A stretch of 64,000 nucleotides of DNA, taken from the NCBI GenBank assembly GCA_944470555.2, contig OX104128.1:63247257-63311256 (forward strand), read 5' to 3'. This DNA comes from Heterobilharzia americana. Its lineage: Eukaryota; Platyhelminthes; Trematoda; Strigeidida; Schistosomatidae. This document shows positions 33,791 to 44,251 of this stretch, in pieces. The notes under the pieces were generated by a model, which saw only the letters and a list, made by a program, of their open reading frames with translations, was not told the origin of the DNA and did not search any database. Numbering within the stretch: position 1 is the stretch's first letter; the number at the start of each line of letters is the position of its first letter. The translations under genes and the position numbers were made by a program.

Positions 33791-35329
33791 TATTTTACCA
33801 CTATCCGAAAGATCTTTTCAGCACGGTCGGACCTTAAGAAACAGGCGTTCCAGTCAGTACGGTTCTTTGGGTGGTTGTAATATGCAAGGCTGATCACCAC
33901 TTCAAGGTAGCTGCTTTCTGTTAGGTTACATATTGATTTCATCATACATGTGCCGTACACAATTTTACAATCTTGCTTAGTGATCCATACTTCTAACCCA
34001 AAAGTGTAGACATCGGGAAGTATTTATTTCATTGGAATGGATTCACCAATTGGCTGCTAATTTGCACATTACTTGGCGTCTGAAGGTCAGATTATAACGA
34101 TTTACCTTCGTCATACTTTGCATATAAGTGACTGTTCTAATTTGCTATTGTCCGTATATTGTTGTTAGTGGGCTTGGATTTCGGTTTCTTGATCTTATTC
34201 AGTTTGCTCTGCGAAGTCTTCCCTTGATAACAATGAGTCAACTGTACTGCAGCCTTGATCATAAGTAGCTAATTCCGCCACCAGTCAAGTGTGTAGCTAA
34301 TCTAGCACAATAAAATCCGCCTACGCACTGCAGCCGCCGTAGCAACATAGAAATTTTTGACGTTGACTACATACAATAGTATAAAACGAAACAGTGTACA
34401 ACTACTTGATCCCCGTTGGGTAGCTGACTGTCCCTTTAGTTTTTCAGATAAGGGTTGAAAAGTACTAGATGAGCTTTGCAGTTTATCTAATCGGTCAGTT
34501 TGTTACGACTGATTAGACGCTATGAATAAGATAGTCACGGAAATGCAATCTGTCGGTGTATGCCTAACATAAACATACTTCAGTCTAAACAAGAAATCTA
34601 TGGGCAGACCATAACTCCATAAATCAAAAGTATACGAAGTATGTTTAAGATAACTGAATTGAACGAGGGACAGAAACTGTCTCAAATAACCAGCAAACAC
34701 AGTAATCGAACTAGATGAGAACTCTTTAAAATACACAGTAATAATAAGAACGAAAGTATGTTTTAGAAACGGCATTGATCTTATTTAGATAAAACTGAAA
34801 TAAGTATAGTCAGATATGTTTAAATGCTTCTGGTGTGAGGTGCAAATCTGAGGACGAATGAATCATACTTTTGTGCGTGGTTCAGACTAGTGTGCCAGAC
34901 ATTCAGATACTAGTTGCCACGAGACTACTGTAGGCGTTTACACAACGGTAAGGTTAGTAGCTCAATACGTGAATGTACATCAGATTACTAGGTTTTAAGT
35001 AGCAGTCAAAGGTAGAAACCAAACACTTTCGTACCAGGTTTTGTGTTAATTCATCTGTTTGCAATATGGAACTACGGTGTAATAAAGGACGATAACTTTA
35101 TCAGGACACCCCTATACACTTAACACCTTTTTTGAGAACTTTGCCGAGCTAAATTCAAAAAGTGACTCAACACTTCAATCTCACCAAACTCAAATTTATT
35201 TCATTAGGTTATTTATGGTAGTTACACGACTTTCAACTACGAAATAATGGGAGGATAAGCATCCATAAACATTTTTTTCAACCACATTATTCAATAATTT
35301 AGAGAACGATCGTATGTGACAAAACTTAC
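33791..35329. other. ARL8 downstream/intron 4 sequence
   Basis: After the exon 4 donor of ARL8 the minus strand runs through about 1.5 kb with no recognisable exon. A 90-aa frame at 34503-34775 shows no family. The last ARL8 exon (about 16 residues expected) was not found here or elsewhere on the minus strand. Confidence 0.5.
34108..34348 (-). repeat. 241-bp unit present three times in the window
   Basis: Same sequence as 62451-62691 (reverse complement, part of the inverted duplication) and as 61096-61336 (one mismatch seen). It marks the tail of the tandem-duplicated segment described at 61096. Confidence 0.9.
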
Positions 35330-35957
35330 CTATATTTTCTTGCTCTTTGCACGAAATAGAGTAACAACATATTTCACGATCAGTTATGGCTCCTAAATTA
35401 AGTGCAGTAATCAGCTCATGTTCAGCAAGAGCATTGGGCAGGTCCCTTTTGTTTCCTAATACTAGAACGGGGATACCAAGTAACTGAGGTTTGTCGAGCA
35501 GACTATGAAGTTCATTGCGCGAAGCCTCCAGTTTATCATGATCTGCAGCATCTACCATGTATCTTTAAGAGATATGTTAAACAAATCAAAACACTACATA
35601 ATAGCGTTGACTCCTCTACAGTATCGTTCCCACATACTTCGAAAGCGTGGTTGTCCACCAATATCCCACATCTGAAAATGTATTGAAACCATGGTTTTAA
35701 TATCTGTAGACACTTTTACCTTTATCGTGACATTTCCTTTAGTAACTTTTCGGAGGTTGAAACCCACTGTTGGTATCATGTCTTCGACAAATTGACCGGA
35801 CTGCAATAAGGTAGCAAGCAATTAATACACTTACAGCAATTACATTCACAAAAGTGGTTTTCCCTGAATACTGTAAACCAACTAGCGTGAGCTCCATTTC
35901 CTCCTTCCAAAATAAGCTTCGAATCCAGTCAAGAATACGTTGAAAGAAAGCTAGCAT
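35330..35957 (-). CDS. ARL8: ARL8, Arf-like small GTPase (exons 1-4 of a probable 5)
   Basis: Exons on the minus strand: 35957-35835, 35800-35720, 35671-35598, 35562-35330. Spliced they give 170 codons plus one base, starting [20 protein letters not shown], the amphipathic N-terminal helix typical of ARL8, which lacks the myristoylated glycine of other Arfs. G1 is GLQYSGKTT, the switch 1 region [13 protein letters not shown]3 WDIGGQ, G4 NKRD, G5 in SISCKE. ARL8 proteins sit on lysosomes and couple them to kinesin through effectors. Splice sites are canonical GT-AG; introns 1-3 are 34, 48 and 35 bp, with carry-over phases 0, 0 and 2. Exon 4 ends ATAG|GTAAGT at 35330. About 16 residues (the final ITLQWL-type helix) remain for exon 5, to reach the family's usual 186 aa. 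That exon is not identified. Residue 69 is Met where the family usually has Ile. Confidence 0.93.
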
Positions 35958-36399
35958 TTTTTACTTCGCAGTTTGTCACGAATCCAACGCAAAGTTTGTA
36001 TCCAACACAGAAAGTAGTTAGGAAAGTAGCGGACCAATCGTAAGACGCTCAAAATCCTAATGTCCGACGTCCAACCTCAAAAATGCGGGTAGCGATGCAA
36101 ATGGTTCAGGAAACTTGTTCGATTCCAGTACTTATCGATTAGTTAGTGAATAGTGTAAACTAATTGGTTTCTTCGTGCTCGCTTCGAAGTCTTCCTGAAC
36201 AGTTCCACGTTTTCGGTGTATTCCTATGCAACTCACTCACCTGCTGTGAGACTAGATTCCGGACCTCAAGCTGCAAAAAAAAAGAGGAATTGTCTTTTGG
36301 GTTACGCGCGTGTATCATAAGAAAAATTACGCTGCATTAAATGGTCACAGTGGCTGAAGAGATCGAAAGGTATTTTATTATCAGTCAGCTTTCTTACGA
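35958..36399 (-). promoter_or_regulatory. Probable ARL8 upstream region
   Basis: About 440 bp separate the ARL8 start codon from the first repeat upstream. It presumably contains the promoter and 5' UTR by position only; no TATA box or other motif stands out. Confidence 0.35.
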
Positions 36400-36939
36400 T
36401 AGTTGTGAAGCCCACGAGTTATTGTTTTCATATAGAAGGCTGTGGTTCTACATTAACCCCTTTCCAGCCCTCTTTCGCACAAGCCGGTTGTTGGCGCAGA
36501 TACCATTTCATCTGGTAGTCGGCCCCAGGAGTTCATTAATCGGTGCCAGAGCTAGTATTCTACTGAGACTCCATTCGTTATTCGCTTTTTTTCTCCTACT
36601 CTCTCCTCTGAGGCGTCTCAGCCTAATGGTAAGGAAAACGGAGGACAGACCAGCTTGATTAGGTCCCCTTGTGACTGATAAGAGCAAAAAGAAGATGTTC
36701 AGCTCCCTAAGTCGATCTACGTAGATCAGGTCAATGCTCATAGGGATCAACTCATCGGCTGTCCTCTGAACTTGTTTCAGCAGGTTCATGTCACCCTTTA
36801 GACGAGGACTGAGCGCCCGCATTCGTTTGTCTAATTCATACCTAACTAAGGATGCGTATAACATGCTGAAAATATCACCACTTGTTTTGTAAACGTCTGC
36901 ATCTAAAAACCACCGAACTGCGACCAATTAACAGTACTC
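36400..36939 (-). pseudogene. CR1-like RT C-terminal part, split by RTE copy B (downstream half)
   Basis: Minus-strand frame 36927-36508 reads MLYASLVRYELDKRMRALSP, KGDMNLLKQVQRTADELIP and DRLRELNIFFL, then RRLRGES. This is the block after the RT palm of CR1/jockey-type elements (LY.SLVRP.LEY....SP.LKGD...LE.VQRRATKLIP). The N-terminal neighbour of this block is at 40240-40640 on the same strand, on the other side of RTE copy B. Confidence 0.7.
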
Positions 36940-36952
36940 CATGGTCTTCAAA

Positions 36953-39900
36953 ACCTCTCCTGGTTAACTAGTTCACTAGTTACTAGCCGGTCCTAAGCCC
37001 CTGTAAGGAGGGAAGGTTGGGCATAGGGCTAGCGACCCTACCCCGGAAAACAAATCCAACCGCTAAACAAACTTCAAAGCACAAACGAAATATAAAAAAT
37101 AAAAACAAAATTATTCCTCGTTGGAATCGGAGGGACGAAATGACGCCAGTTGGTGAAAGCCTTCGAGAAGCCAATTGGCCGATGTGTCTTCTCCCTCTCG
37201 ATGAAAGCGAAAGTAAACGTGGGGACATGGAATGTCCGTACGATGTTTGAACCTAGTAAGGCAGCCCAGATTGCAAACGAGATGAGAAGGTATCACATCG
37301 AAGTGCTTGGGATTTGCGAAAACAGATGGAATGGAAGTGGACTCTCCAAACTGTCAACAGGAGAATCAATAATATACTCCGGTCACCCAGACGACAACCA
37401 CGAACACACTCAGTTTTGGAGTGGCTATCATGATGTCCTCAAGAGCATCGAAGGCTCTCATACAGTGGGAACCAATCTCCTTCTGTAGGATCATGACAGC
37501 AAGATTCAACTCAAAAGGAGGAAAGGTCACAATCATACAATGCTATGCACCTACAAATAATGCAGATCAAGAAAAAAAGGAGGAATTCTACAGACAACTG
37601 CAATCAACACTGGTTAAGACCTCAGTTGGCAACATCAAAATTCTAATGGGCGACATGATTGCCAAACTGGGAGGGGACAACACAGGAAGAGAACTAACCA
37701 TGGGTCGAGAGGCGCTAGGTGAAATGAATGAGAATGGAGAATTGTTTGCAGAATTCTGCGCATTCAACGTTTTGGTGATTGGAAGCAGTGTGTTCAAGCA
37801 CAAGGATGTCCACAAAGCGACATGGAGTTGATTTCACCAGATGGACACACTAAAAATCAAATCGACTTTATCTCAATCTCCAGAAAATGGAGACGCAGTC
37901 TACTTGACACGAGGTCAAGAAGAGGAGCAGATGTAGGTTCACACCACTCACTATCTAGTGCAAGGAACCTTCCAAATCAAGTTGAAAGCCTTCAAGGAAG
38001 CTGGTGATAGACCTCAATTCAAGTACAACACTCGGAAACTGAAGGATGAAACTACAAAGGAGATCTTCAAGGTAGCCATCAAGACAAAATGGGGGATATC
38101 GAGGAACATCCCTGAAGAAACCTGTGTGGAAGAACACTGGAAGTCTTTGAAAGCTATGTGGAGAGAAACCTGCACAACAGTATTAGGAAGAAAGAAGGTG
38201 GAAGACAAGGAATGGATCTCGACGGAGACATGGAAGCTGATAGAGGAGGGAGTGGAGGATGGTGATGGTGAGGCAGAAGATAGACCAGTGCAAGGATGCT
38301 CAACGACAGGAAGGACTGAGCACAATGTATAAATCACTGGACAAAGAAGTAAAGAAGAGTGTTTGCAAAGAAAAAAAAACACTTCTACGAAACACTAGCA
38401 AGTGAAGCAGAACAGGCTGCAGGTAAGAGAGACCTGACAACACTGTATCAAATAACCAGTTTACTGTCTGGGATGTGGGAGATCAACACGGATGAAACCA
38501 ATAAAAGATGAAGAAGGAAATTTAATTACGAAAGAAGAGAAACAGGGGAAACAATGGGCCGACCACTTCAAGGAGCTCTTGAATCGACCACCACCTGCAC
38601 TTCGTCCAGAAATACCACCTACAGCCGCCGAACTACAAGTGGACATAAATCCAATAACAAAAATGGAAGTCCTGAACGCCATAAAGCTACTGAAATGCGG
38701 AAAAGCAGCAGGACGAGACGGGATCCCGCCAGAAGCACTGAGGACAGACGCAGAGACAACGGCAGACATGCTCACACGACTATTGCAGAAGGTGTGGAAG
38801 GAAGAGAAGGTACCTGACGATTGGAAGAAGGGTTACCTTGTCAAACTGCCGAAGAAGGGAGACCTCAGTGTTTACAAGAACTGGTACAGAATCACTCTCC
38901 TGTCCACCCCAAGTAAAATATTAAGCCGCATCATCCTGGAGAGGCTTAAAGATGCACTGGATTCAAAACTGCGGCCGGAACAGGCAGGCTTCAGGAAGTA
39001 CAAATCATGTGCCGGCCAAATTGCAACGCTTCACCACGCATCATCATAGAACAGGGCATAGAATGGCAATCAGCTGTCTACCTCAGCTTTATCGACTTCG
39101 AGAAGGCCTTTGACAGCGTCGACTGGGAAGTAATTTGGAAACTGCTTCATTACTACGGAGTACCGCAAACCTTTATCCGCCTCATTCAACAACTATATGA
39201 AGATGCCACATGCCAAGTAATTCACAATGGGAAGCTCAGTGATGCTTTTGAAGTGAGGACAGGAGTAAGATAAAATAGGGTTGTCTACTATCACCCATGA
39301 TATTCCTGATTGTAGTGGACTGGATCATGCAGCAAACAGTGAGGAGTGAGAAGAGGGGGATACGCTGGACGGCGGAAAAGAACCTAGAAGACTTGGATTT
39401 CGCCGACGACTTGTGCCTGATGTCACACAAACTTGAAGATCTGCAGGCAAAAACTAACAAGTTGATAGAAGAGGCGGCGAAGACGGGACTTCAAGTGAAT
39501 ATAGAGAAGACAGAGGTGACGAAGATACCGCACCAACAACTCCAACAACAACAACAAACTCCAGTCACCATCAACGGGAGAAACCTAAAGGAAGTAACCT
39601 CCTTCACCTATCTAGGCAGCATCGTTTCAACTACAGACGGCACAGACGAGGATGTCAAAGTCAGAATCGGAAAAGCAAGACAGGCGTTCATTAGCCTGAA
39701 ACCAGTGTGGAGATCTTCTGCACTCAGCATGCGGAACAAGATACGGATTTTCAACACCAACGTCAAGTCAGTGCTTCTATATGGCTCGGAGACTTGGCGC
39801 GTAACGAAAGGGATTTCCAACAAACTACAGACATTCATCAACAACTGCTTACGCTCGCTACTGAAGATCAGATGAGACGGCCAGAAAGAATAAGCAACAA

Positions 39901-40226
39901 GGAACTCTGGGAACGAACCAACTAAGAACCTATCAGTCGACAGATATGCAGGAGGAAGTGCAGATGGATTGGGCATGCACTGAGAAGGCCGACTGAGGAC
40001 ATCACGCGTCAGGCCAGTTGCTCGAGTGGAATCCCCAAGGGAAGCGACGAGTTGGACGTCGGTGCCGAGGGTGACATGGAGGAGGTCGTGCGAGGAGGAA
40101 ATGAGAGGTTGTGGGCTGTCGTGGGACCAGGTTCAAAAGATCTCAGAGAACAGAGTTCACTGGAGACGTGCTACTAAAGCCCCATGTTCCACCAGGAACC
40201 CAAGGGACTAATAATAATAATGATAA
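36953..40226 (+). mobile_element. RTE-clade non-LTR retrotransposon, copy B (full length)
   Basis: Bounded by a 13-bp direct repeat CATGGTCTTCAAA (36940-36952 and 40227-40239), with an (ATA)n/TGATAA tail. Same start as copy A (CTGGTTAACTAGTTCACTAG). Endonuclease: VNVGTWNVRTM (37213), LGICENRWNG, GDMIAKLGG near 37650 (the catalytic Asn of GDMNA is replaced), DGHTKNQIDFIS, ADVGSHHSL (the usual SDH reads SHH). RT: GYLVKLPKKGDLSVYKNW (38830), AGFRKYKSCAGQIATL (38980), FIDFEKAFDSVDW (39088), DLDFADDLCLMS (39393, FADD intact), then SFTYLGSIVS and LLYGSETWRVTK. It is broken in several places: the RT frame changes after QIATL (five extra bases, also in A and C), and RQGC near 39264 is hit by a stop and a 2-base gain (also in C). 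Confidence 0.93.
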
Positions 40227-40239
40227 CATGGTCTTCAAA

Positions 40240-40640
40240 TGATAACTTATTTTGACTCCTAGACCATACTGGGTGTCCCACCAATATCGGGGGTGGTGCT
40301 ATCTGAGTACCCCATTTGCATGCTCATGAATTTACCTGCATTGATAGGCACCCACCATTTTTCTGACCAGGCAAACAAGCTGTTTACGTCTGTCTGAAGC
40401 GCACGTGCTTACCCGTCACCCCTGAGTTCCGGCTGATTTTCGTATCACCAGCCTAGATAACCATAGGTCTGTTCATAAAGCACACTTATATGATAATGAC
40501 GGTTGGAAAGCTTCAGCTCACTATTTGACAGTGACAGAAGCACTCTGTATGGGTCGGTAGGTAATGGTGCTTCTACTGACAGTTCTATTTCTTCCAAAGT
40601 GGTAGTATCGACTGCGGGTAAACGTCAAACCACTTTTAAA
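40240..40640 (-). pseudogene. CR1-like RT, upstream half of the element split by RTE copy B
   Basis: Minus-strand LFAWSEKWWVPINAGKFMSM and DSTTPDIGGTPSMV match the segment after the RT catalytic motif of CR1/jockey-type elements (L..WSEKW...N..KC..M). It would continue directly into 36939-36400 if RTE copy B and one copy of its target duplication were removed. The catalytic part upstream (beyond 40640) is not recognisable. Confidence 0.65.
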
Positions 40641-41239
40641 TTTAAAAGTGGAAGATTTCAAAATGGCATCAGGTAGTGGGTGGCAACAAACGTTCACTAC
40701 TGCAATCGGAAAGACTTTTTTCTATGGGATCGATCTTAAATGCGATAACTGAAACCTAGTTTCATGCCTCACGGGTTCGCTTTAGCCATTTTACTTGGGC
40801 AGAACACGCAAGAGGAGTGGGAGCTTCCTATTATTTTTTAGAGCACGGCCTATATTTACCAAGCACTTGAAGCCTACATTCAAGCTCATATGAAAGTCCT
40901 GAGTGATGACGGCGTAAAAACTCTTCAGACTTGGTTGTATCGTGTTCCCTGAGATGGGTTGTTTTGTCGTGAAGCCTTCATTGTCTTGTCAGACGACATC
41001 ATCAGTACTAACTTCAGTATGAAGCGAGCTGTCAGTAACTGCCCGTAAGTGATCCAGTGGCTTGCCGGGACGAACTGGTTCATGACTGGTCGTTTCTCTT
41101 AATTCTTGTGCCACTGACCGTATCCATTTTCCTGTTGACTATTCTTCCGCGTGACCCCTGACCTTTCTGTCGTTTAGCGTCCTTCTCACGGCTCGATAGA
41201 TTGAGTCTGTTTATACATATACTGGTCGCTGACCGACCC
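40641..41239. other. Spacer, nothing recognised
   Basis: May contain more of the 5' part of the CR1-like relic, but I see no motif. Confidence 0.4.
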
Positions 41240-42700
41240 AGATGTCAACCTTCTAGGAATTCTCTGATTTTCCTTGTGTCTCCTCCCTCCAAACTTTCTG
41301 CATTATCAAAAATGAACTCGTGTTCACAACTGTCCGCGTGCGCTGAAATGAGTGATGAAATGTTATGATGTTTAGCAGTCGATTGGTGTTTACGTAGACG
41401 AAGGCGAAGAGGGCTACCACTTAGTCCGATGTGGCGTTGGCTACAGTTATTGCAGTTGGTTCTATAAATGACGTTCGGTTTGTCTTCTTTGGTTGTTGCA
41501 TCCTTTGGTCTGCACAATGGTGCTCAGGGATAATTTGCTGGTTTATGAGCCACACCAATTCCAAGTGGTCTCAGTAATGTCGCCATGGTTTCTAATATGT
41601 CTCTTATGTACCGTAGGATGATGAGTTTATTGATTTCTGTTGACGACTTTGTAGTTGATGTTGCACGGGGTAGGCGTTTTCCGATGAAATTTTTGGGTAG
41701 CCGTTCTTCTTTAGGGTGAACATCAAGTAATTTTTTCCGTTTCTCTGTGTTGTTGTACCGCAGTGCGTTCTTACTCTCTTGAATACAGCCTGCACGCAAA
41801 CAATTCTGTGCGTTTTCGCCACTGTAGTCGAGGATTTGACCAGTGTGTTTGGGTTGGCTTCCTGCGCACTCAAATTTCCAGCTTTCCGGTGTTTGTCCTA
41901 CTGGTTAAAACATCCAGGAATGATGGTTGGTTGTTTGATTTCTACTCTATTGTGAATTTGATATCGCCGAAAATGTTGTTAATCAAACTGCGAGTGTCCT
42001 CTATATCATCTTTCTCAATGACGACGAAAGTATCGTCCGCACCGACTCCAGATTTTTGGTTTACTCACAGGTAGAACGGTGGATTCTAGTTTCTGCATCA
42101 CGACTCCTGCAACTAGCCAGGATATCGGTGACACCACTGGACTTCCTTTCATCTGTTTGTATATCTTGCCGTTGAACTGGAAGCATGTTGTCAGGCGTAG
42201 GCCTACGAGTTCCAATGGATTTAGACAGTTGATTTTTTGTGCATTCTGAAAGGTTTGCATCTTCAGTGAGCAGGAGGGATATAGTTTCCATGGCCGGTTT
42301 GGGTCCGATGGATGCATATAGTGCCGTGACATCAAAGGGTACCCTTAATTCTTCGTCGCTGAGGCGTTCCAACTACGGTCTGTCCATCTCTGTCATAAAT
42401 GTTATCTGCACTCATTTTATAGAGTGGCTAATCACACTGCGACATGAATTTTGTTGGAACAAGTAGCCGATAGATGTTATGTCTTAACGTGTATTTCTCT
42501 GAGCTTGACACTTATTGATCAGCCCCGCTTCCGCATTAAAAGCGGTCTCCCTGGCCTTCCCGCATTTAGCCCTTTTGATGTAAGCGTTCTCCACAGTTTT
42601 TATAGTTGCACCCTGTGAGCAGCGTAAGTTAGGAAGTTGGATGCTAACGGAAAGCTTAGTGGGCTCTTGTGACTGTTTCTCCTGTGCGCGCTTTGCGAAC
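41240..42700 (-). pseudogene. Penelope-like element with RT and GIY-YIG endonuclease (second type)
   Basis: Minus strand, 5' to 3': LSDEELRVPFDVTALYASIG (42360, RT motif with catalytic Asp), CFQFNGKIYKQMKGSPVVSP (42210, motif B region), VMQKLESTVLPVSKPKIWSR (about 42090), an NLFDVHPKE-like stretch and NGYPKISSENAYPVQHQ in the connecting part, then ATLLRPLGIGVAHKPANYP (41550) and NVIYRTNCNNCSQRHIGLSG (41460), the GIY-YIG part. Several frame changes; the usual YVDD is not legible (RCGRYF instead). Domain order is normal (RT, then endonuclease). The sequence type differs clearly from the Penelope fragment at 22.8 kb (HIGLSG against YIGQTS), so at least two lineages are present. Confidence 0.8.
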
Positions 42701-44216
42701 TGAAGAAGAACAAGGGTAAAAAAGCTACACAGAACGCTTCCTAAGGAGCGAAAGGAGGTTACACAAACACAATTCAGGGAGGTTGAAAGGCAGAGTGGGT
42801 TGATATTTACAATAAAAACTACAGTTGTGAACTACTGAAGCGCAAGATAGGCCTTGATGTAAGTGAGTAGGAATTTAACTGATTAGAGAGGTTGGTGGTG
42901 CCTTTTATATGTTGCCGATAAGCTATGAGAGCCTAATTTTCCCTTAAAATGTTCCACTGAGGCAGTGGAAACTATGGGTACTTTCAAATGTGTCCCATTA
43001 CATTTGGCAGAAATGTATGCAAAGGGTTTGCTGTGATAGCCCCGGACGCTTGAGCAAAGGATTTAAAATAATGTTCACTATCGCAGCCATCCATTTAAAG
43101 TTACGCCCTATCTTTAGGAATTCAGAGAAGCCAACGACTACGTCCTTCCTAGTGGCGGGTATGGCCGCTCGATTTGTACTTGGCTTCGCATTCCACCGTT
43201 AAAGCTTCGTGAGCCATAATGTGGGGTTTTTTGTGGTCTCCATTGCCAAAGTTCAGGACATCTTCCAACAACCAAGGTTATGACCACTTCACGTGACCCG
43301 TGAGTGCAATGAAGCCACCGTCCTCGTTTTCGAGGTGGAGAGTGAGTCCAGGCGTTTTGAGTACAAGACCCTTGGTGAAAAGTAACAACAGAACTTGTCT
43401 CAGGATTATTCCCCTGGAAATCCTGCAGACTGGGGTCCTTTACGTGGACCAGATTCCATCCGCTGTAGTGCAAGTCAGTCTTTTCTCTAAATACCACTAT
43501 TAGTCAAGGTATCAGAGGACAGTTTGTGCCGGCTGACGAGATTTTGGGGTACTATTTCCTGGGGTGTTGTCAAAGGCAGTTCTCTGGTGAAGAAAAAATA
43601 CCCACTGCCTCCATGTTGCATCAGTTATCCATCGAATAGTATCCGCAGACGTCTAACATCACATAGGCTCACGCTATGAGGTCTAATTTGAGCAGTATGA
43701 GAAACATTTTTGCTGTTCAAGATCTTTTAAGTCTCGTAAGACACAGGGTATTCAAATACTTCGTATGCCATGAAATGTCGGAAAACCAGCTGGCAATTTC
43801 TAGAGTTTTGGTTACCTCCCAATTTGAAAATGTTTGACAAGGTGGCACGCCTTATCCGTAAGGGAGTTGAATGGACTCCAATGAGTGCGTAAATGGGTTG
43901 CATTTGGAGTGGGTATCCCAATCATGACAGCATTTCGCACCACAGTCCACAGATCATCAAACTCGACGTGCTCACCAGACCAGAGACGGTATGGCCTTCT
44001 GGAATGCTTTATTATGGGCACTGGAAGTGCAACAGTGGTTCTCAGTTCCATACGCCAATTTAAAATATATTTCAGTCCGTGTAAGCCAAGCATATGAAGT
44101 ATTGTGTCCCACATAAATCCTTGAACTCACTGTGGTGGGTAGTTGTTGACCGATCAGTAACTCCGAACAGTGTCCTGGTTGTTTTGGAATTTTTAGCATG
44201 ACATATTGCTACAATA

Positions 44217-44251
<35 letters not shown>

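Larger units (their letters stand above)
32799..35463 (+). repeat. Left arm of a large inverted duplication (at least 2,665 bp)
   Basis: Every position I compared pairs with the reverse complement at coordinate 96799 minus x, with no indel across the interval. Predicted frames of 90, 119 and 162 aa are identical in both arms. One edge is inside ARL8 exon 4 (35463/61336); the other is not reached, because the partner arm runs off the window end at 64000. Contents: 5' part of the second-family RTE, about 700 bp of unassigned spacer, ARL8 intron 4 and part of exon 4. Confidence 0.95.
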
